Source: Phylloscopus collybita
Lineage: Eukaryota; Chordata; Aves; Passeriformes; Phylloscopidae
Reading direction: 5' to 3'
NCBI GenBank assembly: GCA_027886175.1
Contig: JAJNNQ010000137.1
Coordinates: 30,986,001 to 31,050,000 of the forward strand
Length of the DNA stretch: 64,000 nucleotides
Below the pieces are notes generated by a model. It saw nothing but the letters and a program-made list of their open reading frames with translations. It searched no databases and was not told the DNA's origin. The first letter of the stretch is position 1, and each line of letters opens with the position of its first letter. This document shows positions 37,441 to 49,940 of the stretch, in pieces. Both the position numbers and the translations under genes were made by a program.

Positions 37441-37935
37441 ATGCCGTGGACTGGAGAAAAAGCAAATGTCCTTCAAAAACGGCAGGGAGGAGGATCCAGG
37501 GAACTACAGGCTGGTCAGCTGTTTTTCAGGCCCTTGAGAGGTGATGGAGCAAATAATCCTGAGACCAGTCTCCAAACACGTGGAGGACATGAAGGTATTT
37601 GCAAATAGTCAGCATGAATTTATGAACAGCAAGTCATCTCTGACTTGTCAACCTCCTATAATGATCTGCTTGGTGGAGGAGGAAAGAGGACTGGGTGGTG
37701 CTTGTCTCAAATTTAGAAAAATTTTATACAATGTCGTGGGACATCCTCCTGTGGAGGACTACAGTAACATGTACTGAATACAGTCTATTCTAAACTGGCT
37801 GAACTGACAAGCTCAGATGGTTGTGATCTGCAATAAAATGTCTGGTTGGTGGCTGGTAATTTTTTTTTTGCCTGGGATAGAATGTTGATACTAGGGCCAA
37901 AATTACTTAACATCTACATTAATCACCTGAATAAG
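37441..37935 (+). mobile_element. CR1 LINE reverse-transcriptase remnant
   Basis: The fragment holds part of CR1 ORF2. DNA phrases GAGGATCCAGGGAACTACAG and GAGGTGATGGAGCAAATAAT are followed by an open frame at 37541-37777 whose start reads MEQIILRPVSKHVED and continues through SQHEF and SSLT. This matches the order of the CR1 RT region (MEQI..., ISKH, SQHGF, K-S-LT). Downstream, a TCTGGTTGGTGG phrase and a TTAACATCTACATTAATCACC phrase correspond to the stretch before and around the GVPQGS/VL motif. Frameshifts and the T9 run at 37861 break the frame, so it is dead. The YxDD motif is not present. Confidence 0.82.
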
Positions 37936-38730
37936 ACTCTGTGTTTTAATGTAAGCACTTCAGAGCAAGGATATTATACATGCTGGGCTTGAATTTGCTA
38001 TTTTAGCACAAATAAACAAGCTTCATTTCTCTGGGATATGCAGAGGTCAGGAAGGCAGGTGTCTGTACCACTCTTTAGACCCACCTCAGGGAGATGTATG
38101 GCTCCCAAGGACCTCCAGATAGAGGTGTCATGCCTGATACATGACGTTTCAGCAATCCCCTGCCTTCATAATCCAAAAGCAGTTCAAGGTACACAGGTTT
38201 TAATGAGACAGCATGTCAGTGGTTAGAGAGGGACCTATAACTAGAGAAAGGGAGAGATAAAACTATCATACTGTTTGTGGTTTGCAAAACCACAAAGGCA
38301 GCTGCTGTTGAAGCAGTAGAAACAATGACATCAAAACCAGCATGTAAGTTATAGTTTCATTTGTTACCCAGCCTTTTCTTTTGCTTTTATAGGTCTTAAT
38401 CACATGGACTATGTTTTAAAAATAAATGCTTTTCATTTTCAAGCAGTAACACAACATTAAATAAATACTGGCAAGACATGGCACAGCTATTCCCCAGCAT
38501 GATTTTGTGCAGCTCAGCAAGTAATTTCACCTGCTGAGGGAACTCAGGCAAGCAACCAGGCAATCTCATATGGCCACTAAATCAGTGTAAACAAAGTCTA
38601 TTTTGACTGGACCAGAGCACAATCTCAAGTTCATAAGCAGAGGAATTTCCAGCTTATATTTCTTAATAGCAAGTTTAATACTAGCTGAGTTTGGCAGAAA
38701 TCACAAAAGCGTTGTCAAGCCATTCTGGCT

Positions 38731-38754
38731 GTTTGTTTGTTTGTTTGTTTGTTT
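38731..38754. repeat. (GTTT)6 microsatellite
   Basis: Six perfect GTTT units precede a TTAG. It makes a stretch of valine/cysteine/leucine/phenylalanine codons in spurious frames on both strands. Confidence 0.93.
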
Positions 38755-39275
38755 TAGATGAGATACTAAGAGCCTGCAGGAATATTCCTTTCCTGAGAAA
38801 TGCTGAACAAAGAAAGACATGTTTCACAGGAATAATTTGTGATTGGTCATTCTTTCTCAGAGGTGTTATCTTGCTTTTCAAACATGTAGCTTGAAAATGG
38901 TTAAGAACACTTTACATTTCAAAAAGTAAATAATAACAAATTAAATTAAAATAAAATAATATAAAATAAAACAAGCAATTAAAAAATCCACGAGACTCCC
39001 AAACAGTTCAGATTTCAGCAGTGTGTTCCTGATGTGACTGAGCTGCCCATTTCAATCCCTCTTGCCAGCAGGTCCAGGTACATATCCAGGTGCTCCTGGG
39101 GCTGGCACATCCCGCTGTGGAGCTGGGCTGGGAGACAAGCCCAGCAGCTATCACAGAGCTGCCCTCTGACCACTGTTAAACAACTTGGTGTCCAGTTATT
39201 TTACTTCACTGTTGTGCACTGAAATAGGTATTTCTTGGAACCAGGATAAGCACTGATAAGGATTGTTTAAAAATG

Positions 39276-39305
39276 AAAAAAAAAAAAAAAAAGAAAAAAA
39301 AGAAA
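39276..39305. repeat. A-rich homopolymer tract
   Basis: A17-G-A8-G-A3. No AATAAA-type signal precedes it in the expected window, so a retroposed tail was not called. Confidence 0.93.
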
Positions 39306-41774
39306 GGGATTTTGTTCAGTGTGTGTGATTTTTTCTGTATAAGTATGGCATCAGATTTGTGATGTATATGGTGTAGTACCTGCAATATAAACAGTGAGCT
39401 CTGAAGGACCGACCCATGTCCTGCAATAAAATCCCAACAGGCCCCAGCAGTCGTGTTTTGAAAAAATTGAAAAAGAGTTCCAGGTAAAAGCTTTTTGCTG
39501 AACATACATCTCAAATACGGACAAAGGGTTTGGTACATTTCAAGAACACAGTAAATACTTCTTCAACAATCATTAGGTGTACTTTTTCTAATAGTGGCTT
39601 TCTGGAATTTGTTTATTTGAGGTGGATCAGGAAAATTGGAAAGCTAAGTCCAGAGTGAGTAAAAAGGAGAAAGATAATAGCCAAAGATACAATAAAGTAA
39701 ATCATTAATGAAAATGGCTTGGTAGCTTACCACATGAAAATGTTTGTCCTGTATATATGTTGGATGCGTATTTGTCATGTTCATTAATTTTTTTCCTTTG
39801 TAAATGTGGAATTTTTGGATCTAATCACCAATAACGGGACGGGGAAACTGAGAGCTGTACCATGAGTTTTTTATTTAATTATCAGTCTCAGTGAAGGTAG
39901 AGATACACAAGATGGTAAAACTCACACCATAACAACGGAAGCCAAAATTCTCTGTGTCTTTTAAAAGGTTTTTAGCCAGTAGGCTAATGCTGAAAGCTTA
40001 CAAGCGTCTACTTAAGCCAGTCACTGAGGACTGAGTCACAAGTACACCTTACAGCATAAAATAGTTGCTTGTCCTATATTTTTTGCAGCTCAGAAACTTT
40101 CTATGCTCCAAATTTGAAGGTCTAAAATGCAAATCTGTTTCAAATCTCTATCTATGTAAATTTATTGCAATGCTATAAAAGTCCTCTGCTTTTTCAGTTC
40201 CCACATGGAATGATATCTGTATTTATCATGATATGGTCTTGCTTTGATTTTCCACTGGATCTGAGCTTTACTTTGTTTTCTGTGAAAAATAGAGGTGGCA
40301 AGGAGCCATTCGCAATTCCCTTCTCCATGACCCATGACTGATCAATCTCAGTATGTTAAAGCAGAGATGGCTCATATCTAATGTATATTACTGAATTAAG
40401 GCCTCTATCACACTCCTGTCACTCTTAAACAGGCACTCTGACCTGGCACATGTTCCTTCTCTTTCTTTGTCCTGGGGGTAAAAAGATGAGATTGAACAAA
40501 TTACAATTTTGGCACATATTTACAAGTACAAATTACAATTTACTCCAAAGCTTCTGTGCAATGAAATACCCTTCAACAAGGATTTTCAGATGATGTAATG
40601 CCACTTAACACAGTGTTAAGTGGGATTACCAGAGTAGAAAATGTGTATGTGCTTCCTTTTTGAATAGTTATGTATTTACAGATGCCCACATAGACAGAAA
40701 TTGTCTTTCAGTATTAAAATCTACAGGGCCCACATGGAGTCCAAAGCTGTTCAGCACGAATAAACTGACATAAAACAAGCAAAAAAATACATTCCTTGCT
40801 GCTGTCCTTTGGCTGGTGCTATATTTTTATATGTTAGATCATCAGGGCAGCAAAACATAAACTTGATGATATAGGGCTGAAAAAAACACAACTGTGTCAA
40901 TATGAATCTGCCTCAGCAAAGCAATATTTCTCAAACCTCTTAATAAAGGACTGTGAGTCAAAGTGACAATTGACAAGTGCTCAATAAGAGGTCAAAAACA
41001 ACCATGCACACAAATTTGTTGAGGGCTTATGTTACCTATTTTTGATAAGTGAAGTAATTGGCCTAAGTCATGTCACCTTAGGCTCCTCATATCAGAGGGA
41101 AGAGCAGTTATAGAGTTGAAAAAGATTATAATGGTTTTTTGGTTTTTTTTTTTTGTTCCCTTATGCCCTTCCAGGAGAACTTGCTGCATAGTTTCAAAGA
41201 TAAATACAATATCAAAAGGCAGTTGGTTTGAAAGAGAGGTAAAATCTCTGTTTGCTTTACTTAGGTTTAAATACATTAATCCAAGAGCTAATATGATTAT
41301 GCAATAAATGCAGTTAGGGTACCAAATTAGTGTATTTTATCAAGGGCAGGAGGAGACAGCTTCTTAAACACAGCTTAAAGAGACATTGTAAAATAAAGTG
41401 AAGCACAAAGCTGTTGACTATTTATGCTAAGCAAGTGGCAGGGGAAATAGGCAAAGTGCTTTTAAAATCTCTCTTAAGAATATTTGAGACGTGGATGCTT
41501 GTGAAGAATTCCTTAATCTTCAGCCCATTCATGTGTGAGAGATGTAAAGAAGACATGCTTGTCTTTTATCCTAGAAAAGAGTTTTCTTTATTGCAGTTGA
41601 ATGCAGCCAGTCCTCAGGGGATTTCTGATCGGATTTTTGTGGGAGTTAGGTAGCTGAGTATTTCTCTAGTGTAGAACAGGGGTTCAAAGTGAAGAGGAAC
41701 TTTGGACATGATAACTATGTGGGTCAGTAACGCTGAATTGTGAGAAATTGCTCTAGGATGTCTGACTGCTGCAT

Positions 41775-41886
41775 TGGGAAGGATGGAGGCAGGGAAAAAG
41801 GGGGGGAGAGCATGTGAGCAAGAGAGAAAGAGGGAAAGAGGATGGAAAGGAGGAATGGACAGAGGGAGAAAAGAAGAGAGGGAAGC
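41775..41886. repeat. Purine-rich (GA/GGA) low-complexity tract
   Basis: Roughly 110 bp almost free of pyrimidines apart from scattered single bases, with AGAGAGAAAGAGGGAAAGAGG as its core. It may form triplex DNA. It ends about 80 bp before the next LTR. Confidence 0.85.
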
Positions 41887-41968
41887 ACCATCTGAAGCTC
41901 CTCAAAACCTGTCCTTATCTATCCCCAGAGGCCAGTTAAGGAGGGAAATATAAACCCCATTTTCTACA

Positions 41969-42563
41969 CATTGTTGTTTAACCCCAGCCAGCAGCCAAGC
42001 CTCGTGCAGCCACTTGTGTACTCCCTGCCCCCCAAAATGGGATCAGGGAGAGAGTCAGGAAGGTAAAAGCCAGAAAATTGTGGGTTGAGATAAAGACAGT
42101 TTAATAGAGAAAGCAAAGGCTGCACACACAAGCAAAGCAAAACCAGGGGCTTATTCCCTGCTTTGCAATGGCAGGCAGGTGCTCAGCCAGCACCACGAGA
42201 GCAGGGCCCCACCACATCTAAAGGTGCCTTGGGAAGACAAACTCCATCACTCCAAACATCCTCCCTTCCTCCTCCTTCCCCCCAGTGCACACACTGAGCA
42301 TGATGCCACAAGGTCTGGAATCTCCCTTGGTCAGTTTGGGTCACCTGTCCTGGCTGTGTCTCCTCCCAAGCCCCCAGGCACCCCCAGTCTCCTCCCCAGT
42401 GTGGCAGTAGGAGAAGCAGGAGAGCCTTGGCTCTGTGTAAGCCCTGCTCAGCAATAACAAAAACGTCTCTATCTTAGCAACCCTGTGGTCAGCACAGATC
42501 CAAAACTCAGCCTTACACCAGCCACTGCAAAGAAAAGTATCTTACCTCGACAAAACCAGCACA
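41969..42563 (-). mobile_element. Solo ERVL-type LTR, reverse orientation
   Basis: On the minus strand the ~595-bp element starts TGTGCTGGTTTTGTCGAG and ends GCTGGGGTTAAACAACA. The sequence between follows a widespread bird LTR type, including CCAAACTGACCAAGGGAGA and a start resembling TGTCCTGGTTTCAGCTGGGA. CTACA occurs at 41964-41968 and 42564-42568, fitting a 5-bp duplication if three extra bases (CAT) lie outside the terminal TG on the plus strand; the exact left edge could instead be 41972. GAGATAAAGACAGTTTAATAGA (plus 42086-42107, given here by position) is characteristic of the U5-proximal part. No viral gene adjoins it. The family is recognised from memory. Confidence 0.8.
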
Positions 42564-45434
42564 CTACAACAAGCACAGAACAGAGAAGGTTAACTATGAG
42601 TATTGCCTAACCATCCTAAATTCACAGTGAGAGTTCACCCCTGCTTCTGCTCTCTGGGCTGAATGAACACAGCAGTCAGGGTAGGGGCAGGGAGAACCTC
42701 CTCCTCCTCTTTCACTGACATCAAATGACAAGGAGCAAATGACAAGTTTGTGAACTAAATATTCTTCACCTTATCTTTTTTTTTAAACTAAGGATCTTTC
42801 TCTCAGTTGCCCTAGAAATAAAGGCAAACCAATGGAGTTTTATTTGTCTCACAAAAATAGCCTGAATTATTCTCATTAAAATGTAGAAGAGTATGCTGTG
42901 TGTATTCACCATATATGTGGGGCAAGTAACTCCTTGTCTTTAACTTTCTAGTTTTATATTCTTACTCTAAGAATAATTATTTTTAAGTGTACTTATTGTA
43001 TGGTTAAATCTTCACCTCAAAGTTCCCAACAATTTTTTTCCCCTAATTTTTTCCAAAAGTGAATTCAGGCATTGTTGTTTTGTTTGGGTTTGTGTTTTCC
43101 CCAACTAAATTAACGTTGTATTTATTATGTTAAAAATGCAATGGGAAGAATATATGATGGATTTAAGGGAGAAAAATGCTTTTTAAATCACTTTCCCATC
43201 TTTACCTCAGAGGGTAATAACATAGCTTAACTCTGGAGACTTCAGACTTGGTAGGGAATGCAAAGCAGAGTGATGAAAGGACTGCAGCTATGCAAACTAA
43301 GCTGGATCTAATTGAATTACTAACAGATGGGAAATAATTAAATCATTTATTATCCCTTCACAATTAGTTAACTCACAAGTATATCTCAGACAATAAAAAG
43401 GTTTTATCCAGCCTTCTGCTAGGGATTTAAACTTTTTATCATCTCGTCTTCTCAGGATCTGTTACTTCACATCTCAGCTTAATCAACAACCATCTTGTCA
43501 ACATGAAATGATTTTTCTGGTTACTTAAACAAAAATACAAGTACAAACAAACCACTTGAGTGTCATACACAGGCGTCTACTTTCATCTGACATTTAAAAA
43601 TGTCTCAGTGATACAACTGAAATTATTTGGGATCTTATGCAAACTATTATAACACAAAGAGCACAATTTTCAGATGAGGAAATGGTTTGCCTTTGGGAGA
43701 CCATTTCAGCCTACTGCATCTGATATGGCTTTTTACTCCCTTTCTATATTGCTCAAAGGCTCAATTCACAGAAGAATTTGGTCACTGTACTATTAAGGCA
43801 GCAATTTGTCCCCATCAAGCAACTAAATGCCTGGTGGACATGATTCAAGCTCTGGATAACAGTGATGAACAGGTTGTCATGTCACAGCAGGATGCAAAAG
43901 CCAGCACAATAATTCTTCAGAGTTATGGAAATGCCAAGGAAACGTAGTTGAAGTGAGGTGTGCTTCAGTGACTCAAGCCTGGCTCCCTGATCCAGGGAGG
44001 CAGCCTGCACTAGAGAACAGGTGTAGAACACACAGAGGATCATCAGACTCACCATCTTGCCCAATTGGCCTGTATCACGTGTTGACCAAGACCTTAAAGC
44101 TGAATCTGAGTCAGTACATTTTCCTCTGATGACAGCCTTAGTTAGTATGGACTATCTGTTATGCTCCTGATGTTAAAATTTCCAAGTCCAAAATACAGAG
44201 AAGAGGATGGTTCCAGTTTTAAAGATAACTGAAGTGTATCAGGAAATAAGAATTAGAGAATGAATGTACAGCCATATGAGAAAATACCTTGCTGAGCCCA
44301 AAAGGCTTACCTGTCTGAATAGACACTGTTAAATATGAAAACACAGAACTTGTCATGTCGAATTACTGTTTTCTTATTTGGGCTTCAGGATAAAAAACAA
44401 GCCAAAAAGCTTGATTTCCATCAACTCCTTGAGCCAAAAACATATAATCTCAGACTCAATATTGTCACAAATAAGCAGATTCCTACTAAACACCCACCCA
44501 GAGGCTTCATGGTAATCATGAATTTGTATCTTTTCAAAGTGTAAGAGAGAGACTCTCTGGCAACAGTATGATGTTTTCCCTTTTAGATTTGCAAAAACTT
44601 TTCAAAATTGAGGACAATTAACACCTTTGGGGAAAAGAAGCCTGGGAAAAAATTTGAAAGCAGTTTCCTTAATGAGGATCAATATTAATATGTGTGTTGG
44701 TGAATTATATTTTTTCCCTTTTAAACAACACTGCAAGTACTTCATTCATCTAAGCACAAAAAAAATTAATAAATTTTTAATATAATTTTAATTAATTTTT
44801 CAACTCTTTAGACAACAAAGCCCTATTCATAAATTAATAAAAGGTAAATCTGCATAGAAAGTTTTCACTTTTATTTTAAGAAGAGTTTTAACTGTTTTTT
44901 AAAAAGAGGGTTTTTTTTCACTGTAGGAGCTACAAAGCTGAAGATCTTTTTAGAGTTCTTTTAACAGTAGTACTCAAAACAATTTTTTAGACTGGATCTC
45001 AGAACTGAAGCTGTTTTAAAATTAGACTCATCTTCTGAATCTGAACTATCAAGACCCTTTTATACTGATAAATTTTCACATTTTAAAGGGTATTACTGGG
45101 AAATGGGAGTGTGTATAAAATTTCTTTGCATTACAAACCATGTTCCTACACTATGAAGTGCCTCAATCTCCTAGATTTCATAATTTCTGAGCCTGATCAG
45201 TATTCAGATGATCAAACTCTTAGTAAGACTCAGAATCTCAAATAAGGAAAACAAAGCAAAACACACATCCTTCTACCCTCCACGAGAACAAAACTAAAGG
45301 GGGAAAAGCTATTATCTCTGAGGAGGCTCTCAATGTTCTCTCACATTTTCAGATGGATCAGATGCTAGAAAATCTGGGTTTTCCTCTTATAAATGGTCTG
45401 TTTCAGATCCTAGACAAAGTCACTCCACTAAACA
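42564..45434. other. Unique noncoding DNA
   Basis: No gene or repeat body is recognised. 43255-43345 is listed as a possible conserved element. 44755-44810 is extremely AT-rich. An 86-codon plus frame (43687-43947) has fairly even amino-acid use but no similarity that I recognise. Confidence 0.5.
43255..43345. other. Candidate conserved noncoding element
   Basis: The stretch includes ATGCAAACT (octamer-like), TCTAATTGAATTACTAAC, an ACAGATGG E-box and AAATAATTAAATCATTTATT in under 100 bp. Clustered homeodomain, POU and E-box motifs suggest an enhancer; conservation was not tested. Confidence 0.2.
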
Positions 45435-45472
45435 ATGAAACTCATCGTGAAAAATGAAACTCATCATGAAAT
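45435..45472. repeat. 19-bp tandem duplication beside a CR1 3' end
   Basis: ATGAAACTCATCGTGAAAA (45435-45453) is followed directly by ATGAAACTCATCATGAAAT (45454-45472), two differences in 19. It abuts the 3' terminus of the reverse CR1 fragment. Confidence 0.9.
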
Positions 45473-45473
45473 T

Positions 45474-45987
45474 GTAGAATCATCAAATGGTTTCGTTTGG
45501 AAGGGACCTTAAAGATCATCTCATTCCAACCTCCCTGCCATGCACAGGGACACCTTCCTCTGGAGCAGGTTGCTCAAGACCCCATCCAACCTGGCCTTGA
45601 ACATTTGCAAGAATGGGGCATCCACAACTTCTCTGGGTTACCTGTTCCTGTGCCCTCCCCATTATCACAATAAAGAATTTCTCCCTAACATCTAATCTGA
45701 ACCCATTTTCTTTCAGTTTGAAGGCATTTCCCTTTGTCCTCTTGCTGCATGCTCTTGTAAAAAGTCCCTCTCCAGGTCTCTTGTAGGATCCTTTCAGGTA
45801 CTGGAAAGATGCAATGAGATCACCATCCAGCCTTCTCCAGACTCAACAATCCCACCTCAGCTTGTCCTCACAGGAGAGGAGTTCCATTCCTCTAATTATC
45901 TATGTGGCCCTGCTCTGGACTCATTCCAACAGGTCTATGCCCTTTCTGTGCTGCAGACTCCAGAGGGGGATGCAGAACTCCAGGTAA
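45474..45987 (-). mobile_element. CR1 LINE 3' end, reverse orientation
   Basis: This is the clearest CR1 copy in reverse. Plus-strand landmarks in order are AGAATCATCAAATGG, GGAAGGGACCTTAAAGATCA, TCCAACCTCCCTGCCATGCA, GTTGCTCAAGACCCCATCCA, CTGGCCTTGAACATTTGCA, GGGCATCCACAACTTCTCTG and TGGCCCTGCTCTGGACTC. They match the CR1 3' untranslated region and end of ORF2. The element is 5'-truncated near 45987, as most CR1 copies are, and its ORF2 part is disabled. A 67-codon plus frame across its right end is a shadow. Confidence 0.95.
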
Positions 45988-47289
45988 ATCTCCTGATGCT
46001 TTTACAAATATTTTGATAAACTCTCAATTCCAGTCACATTCCTTATCAGGGTGTTATTGTCCACAAATATCTAACAAAGAATGTGATTTTTTTTTTACCC
46101 CATAATAGTCTAGTGGAGTGTGCATGTGATTTCAGTTTTATTCCATTAATAAATGGACTTTTTTTTGGATGATTTAACCTTATTAACCTTATCTTTTCTC
46201 AAATATTAGCATAAAAATGTACTTTTTTGTTCACTTGTACAGATCACAAAGCACTGAGCAATTTTTAAACTTTAGTTATGATATTCATTTTGCTTCTAAT
46301 CTTACAATTTTGTGTGATCACAGTGTTGGCCATATTGAGGCTCGAATCAGTACGCTGATGAGTAGTTTTTGTTCTCTCTTCGCCCAATGTGTTCTCACTA
46401 AATAACCACATTCTGTCATGCTGCCAGTCCCACAGGGAGTTTGAAGTACCTCGTCAACACATTATCCTCTTCCATGAAGAGGATGGGAAACCAAAACATA
46501 ATTGTATTCATGTTGGAAGGCTTTTCTCAGGGATGAAATACAGATTCTGCACATAGAAAGTGTTCAGGTCTTGGAAAAGAGCACTTTGCTAAAAGAAAGT
46601 GACATTTCACACAGCTTACCTCTCCTGGTAGGACAGATCTTTGTTTATTCGAGGTAGCCAAAATAATTGCCTGAGAACAGATGAAGAACTTTAAAGTACA
46701 TATACAGACATGATGAAAGGCTGAGCAGCAGATGATAGAACAGGATAACATCAGACTCATCAGCCTGAAAGGCTGGCATGGCTGTTAATTGCACAGAGGT
46801 AATATGACTTTCTGAGGGACTCAGAAAAGATTTCATAAGGTTAGGGGGAAAGAGGAAGAGTGAAAGTCAGATAGATGGCTTAGCAACCCATTGGAATGAA
46901 ATGTTGAATATAGGGAGAATAATGATTTTGTTGGTGAAAATTTATTTTTTATTCTACTTGATACAGCTGGAAAATGTAGACATACATATTCTTCTTTTTA
47001 ATCCCCATATGAGGTCTGTCATTGGAAGTTTTTTCTTATTAAGATACAGCAGTTAATTTAATGCCATTTAACCTCTGCCTTCAAACTGTACCTCTATATG
47101 TGAGGCCACCATGCATAAAAAAGCTTTGAATGATTAAGACTAATTACAACATAACAAAGTGACAAGTAAAGAGTTTAGGTGTCTGGAAAAGGGTGTGGAT
47201 GACTTAGATTAAGATCACTCTTAGTAGGCATGTCTATGGATCCAGTTACATGTGGCTTCAGATCTCCTTCTTGCTTCCCAAAATAACAG

Positions 47290-47545
47290 CAAATACTGGA
47301 AAGGTGAAAAGGGAGACCAATTTGTTGCCAAGTTTATAATTCAGCCTGTCAGACATTTCAGCTATTATAACTGCATTTAAAAGTGAAGCAGTAGACTTGT
47401 GTGATGTGATCCATTGGCTAAACAGGAGCCATGACATTTTGCAAAAGCCAAAAGCGGTAATTATGATGCCAAGAGCTTTTAGATTGGAACCTGGAAGGCA
47501 ATAATGAAACTGAAGAAAGGATGAACCATTACAGCCTCTATTGTT
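47290..47545. other. Candidate conserved noncoding element
   Basis: High-complexity AT-rich sequence with TTTATAATTCAGCC, TATTATAACTGC, GCGGTAATTATGATGCC and GGCAATAATGAAACTG, plus a CCATTGGCTAAAC CCAAT-like site. A 97-codon minus-strand frame (47258-47551) stays open across it, but its composition is not protein-like and no family is recognised. Texture suggests an enhancer. Confidence 0.28.
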
Positions 47546-48405
47546 TACCATTTAAGAAATGACAACAGATTTTGCTTTTATTGGAAAAACCCAAGTTTTA
47601 GGACTTTTCTTAAAAGCAGGATCAATTCTCCATTAAATGTGATCCATACAACTATAGACATATGTCTTAGATTTCTTTTAATTATGCATTTATAAATGTG
47701 AAAATTCTGTGGAGGAAAATCCTGTTTTATTCATCTTCTGTGTCAGAACAATTGGGATATAAAATTATCTGTAGAGACACACACCAATGCTATTTCTCAG
47801 AAGTGAAAACATCTGAGTTTAGCAAAATAAAAGAGAGGAGGAAGATTTATTACTACATTTTGGAGTATTCTTGGATAGAATATTTACCATATTGTGAAAT
47901 TAATGCCTATGTCATTTGATTATTCATCTTGCTAGAAGGCTAAAATCATTATTTTGGCAAAGGAAAAGAAAAGATCATCTTTGGTTAATAAATAGCTATA
48001 TTACTCCAGCTAGAAGACAGAGCTTTCATTCTCCCATCATGGTATTCCTGGGGTTTAACTTTAATCAGAGAATTTTATTTATGCAAGCAAGATTAACATA
48101 TCAGCCCTTTGAAGGAATGAGAAGACTTCTTGATTCATCCATGTCCTTCTTACAGGTATTCAGTTGCAAACTGTAGACTCCAGTACATCAAAATTTTCAT
48201 GGTTTTCACACAAAGTAGGAGAAACATGTCTAGAAATGGCTTGACCTTGTATTTATTTCCCCAGAAAGAAGGAAGTTTTAACTTCTGTGTGTATGTGATG
48301 TGAATTTATTGAACTCCTCCAGTAGATCTATTTAAGAAGTATTTTGAATTCTTTTTGCAAACATGTTCATTATTTCCTACCCAATTCTACAATAACAGTT
48401 ATGGT

Positions 48406-48470
48406 AAAACAAACAAACAAACCAACCCCACAAAACAAACAAACAAACAAAAACAAAAAAAAAACAAACC
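48406..48470. repeat. (AAAC)n A-rich simple repeat
   Basis: Tandem CAAA units, interrupted by CCAACCCCA, then more CAAA and an A10 run. Low-complexity DNA. Confidence 0.9.
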
Positions 48471-48934
48471 TCTGTAATTTTTACTAAACTTATTGGAAGT
48501 GTGAACATTTTCTGTTGTGAGTTATAACTGGATAATATATGCACACTAAAGTAGGGGCAGACTGAAATGTTCTACAAACACATCCCTATTTTAATCTTCT
48601 CTTAGGCTGAAAAAGAAGAGAACTGAGAAGTATGAAGTAAGGGGGAATAAGATCTTAAACAGAGTAGAGGAAATGTTCAAATGCTCAACTTGGGTCAATT
48701 TTTTTCTGAATCTCTCTTCTGTCTAAAACTGTCTAAGCAAAGCACAAGAGGCTTCCTTGAATAACAAGGAAAGTGTGAAAACATTTTCTGTGGTTGGAAG
48801 AGAACAGCCCAGAATAATCTGAAGCCATTGCAAGGACTTCTTAGATTGAGAGCTGCAATCTCAGCAGCAAAGAGTGCACTCCAGAGAGGAATCAGCCACC
48901 TCTTAGCTAGCAGTACTCTGAAAGTTACTCAGAA

Positions 48935-48950
48935 TTTTTTTTTTTTTTTT
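48935..48950. repeat. T16 homopolymer
   Basis: Sixteen consecutive T. On the minus strand this is an A tail-like run, but no AATAAA precedes it, so no retrocopy was called. Confidence 0.95.
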
Positions 48951-49917
48951 GTCTTTTCTCTGCCTCAGATTTCCTATGTACCATTCTGTATCCCATGTGC
49001 TTTCCAGTTCTTGTGACTTGGGTTGGTGCTGGCATTCCTCAGTACCAATACATGGCCAAAACAAACAAACATGCCCACTCCATTTACAGGTCACAAACTG
49101 TACAAATTTGAATTGTGTTTCCTTGAGGGAGACAAAATACATGAGATTACCTTCCTCTTCTTAGTTAATTTAATACGAGTCAAAATTTATATATAACTTG
49201 ATTTTAAAAATAAATGTGTTGGCTACTACCAACAAATGGTACTATCTCTGGTTTCTTATACCTTGTGTTGGCTGGAGGCAGGAAATAAAAGGTACCTGTG
49301 TTGTACAGAAAGCCAAAGTCCTTAATCAATACGACAGTAAATTTCCATAGCCTCTCAGTATGACAAAAATCAGGTAATCAATTACTTTTTCATAAGCTTG
49401 GCTTGTTGTAAATATGATTAAAATATTCCTGAAAAATTGCTCTGTACTGATCAGAAATTGTACAAAGCTTTTTCGAGCTGAGCACCAGAAATCATTGTTA
49501 AAAGAGTAAAACTCTCACACAGATACACAAAAAAGAGCATTAAAGCTAAGGGGAATATGTTAATCAAAGAATAAAAAAATGAAAGGTGATTTTACTCTGC
49601 CATTAACACATCCTTCTGTATGTGTACTGAATCATTGTTAGTTATAATCTTTCAGCTGGAAGGGGGATTGTCCTTTTAATAATGTTTTTAATTATGTTTT
49701 TAATCCAGAATAAGCGTGATTAAAAATATGCTCTTGGAAGTGTCAATGTTGTAAAACGTGATATTCTGTGAAAATTGCTCCATTAACTCCTTTGCTTACA
49801 GGCTGCCTCTGCTACTTCATTCAAAATCAGCAAAACTTATTGATAGTAGCTTAAACTGCAGATAGAAAACTAGAGTTTCCATGCCATAGGTTAAAAGCCA
49901 GATTGCATAAGACATTC

Positions 49918-49940
49918 CTTTTAAAAAGTCTTTTTAAAAG
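49918..49940. repeat. 23-bp AT-rich perfect palindrome
   Basis: CTTTTAAAAAG and CTTTTTAAAAG are exact inverted repeats around a single T. MEF2- or TATA-like cores are implied by the TTTTAAAA halves, but function is unknown. Confidence 0.85.

Larger units (their letters stand above)
37936..41968. other. Unique noncoding DNA
   Basis: No gene or LTR is recognised. A GC-richer patch at 39030-39230 was not identified. Simple repeats at 38731-38754 and 39276-39305 and a purine tract at 41775-41886 are listed separately. 41370-41460 holds a CTATTTATGC MEF2-like site and could be regulatory, but evidence is thin. Confidence 0.5.

Noticed and set aside
39030..39230. GC-richer patch, considered as an LTR or CR1 piece
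   Set aside because: No terminal motifs, no TATA/AATAAA order and no CR1 landmarks.
43687..43947. 86-codon plus open frame with balanced composition
   Set aside because: Considered as an exon of an unknown gene, but no acceptor/donor pair was convincing and no family was recognised.
48935..48950. T16 as a reverse poly(A) tail
   Set aside because: No AATAAA or ATTAAA within ~30 bp on the minus strand.
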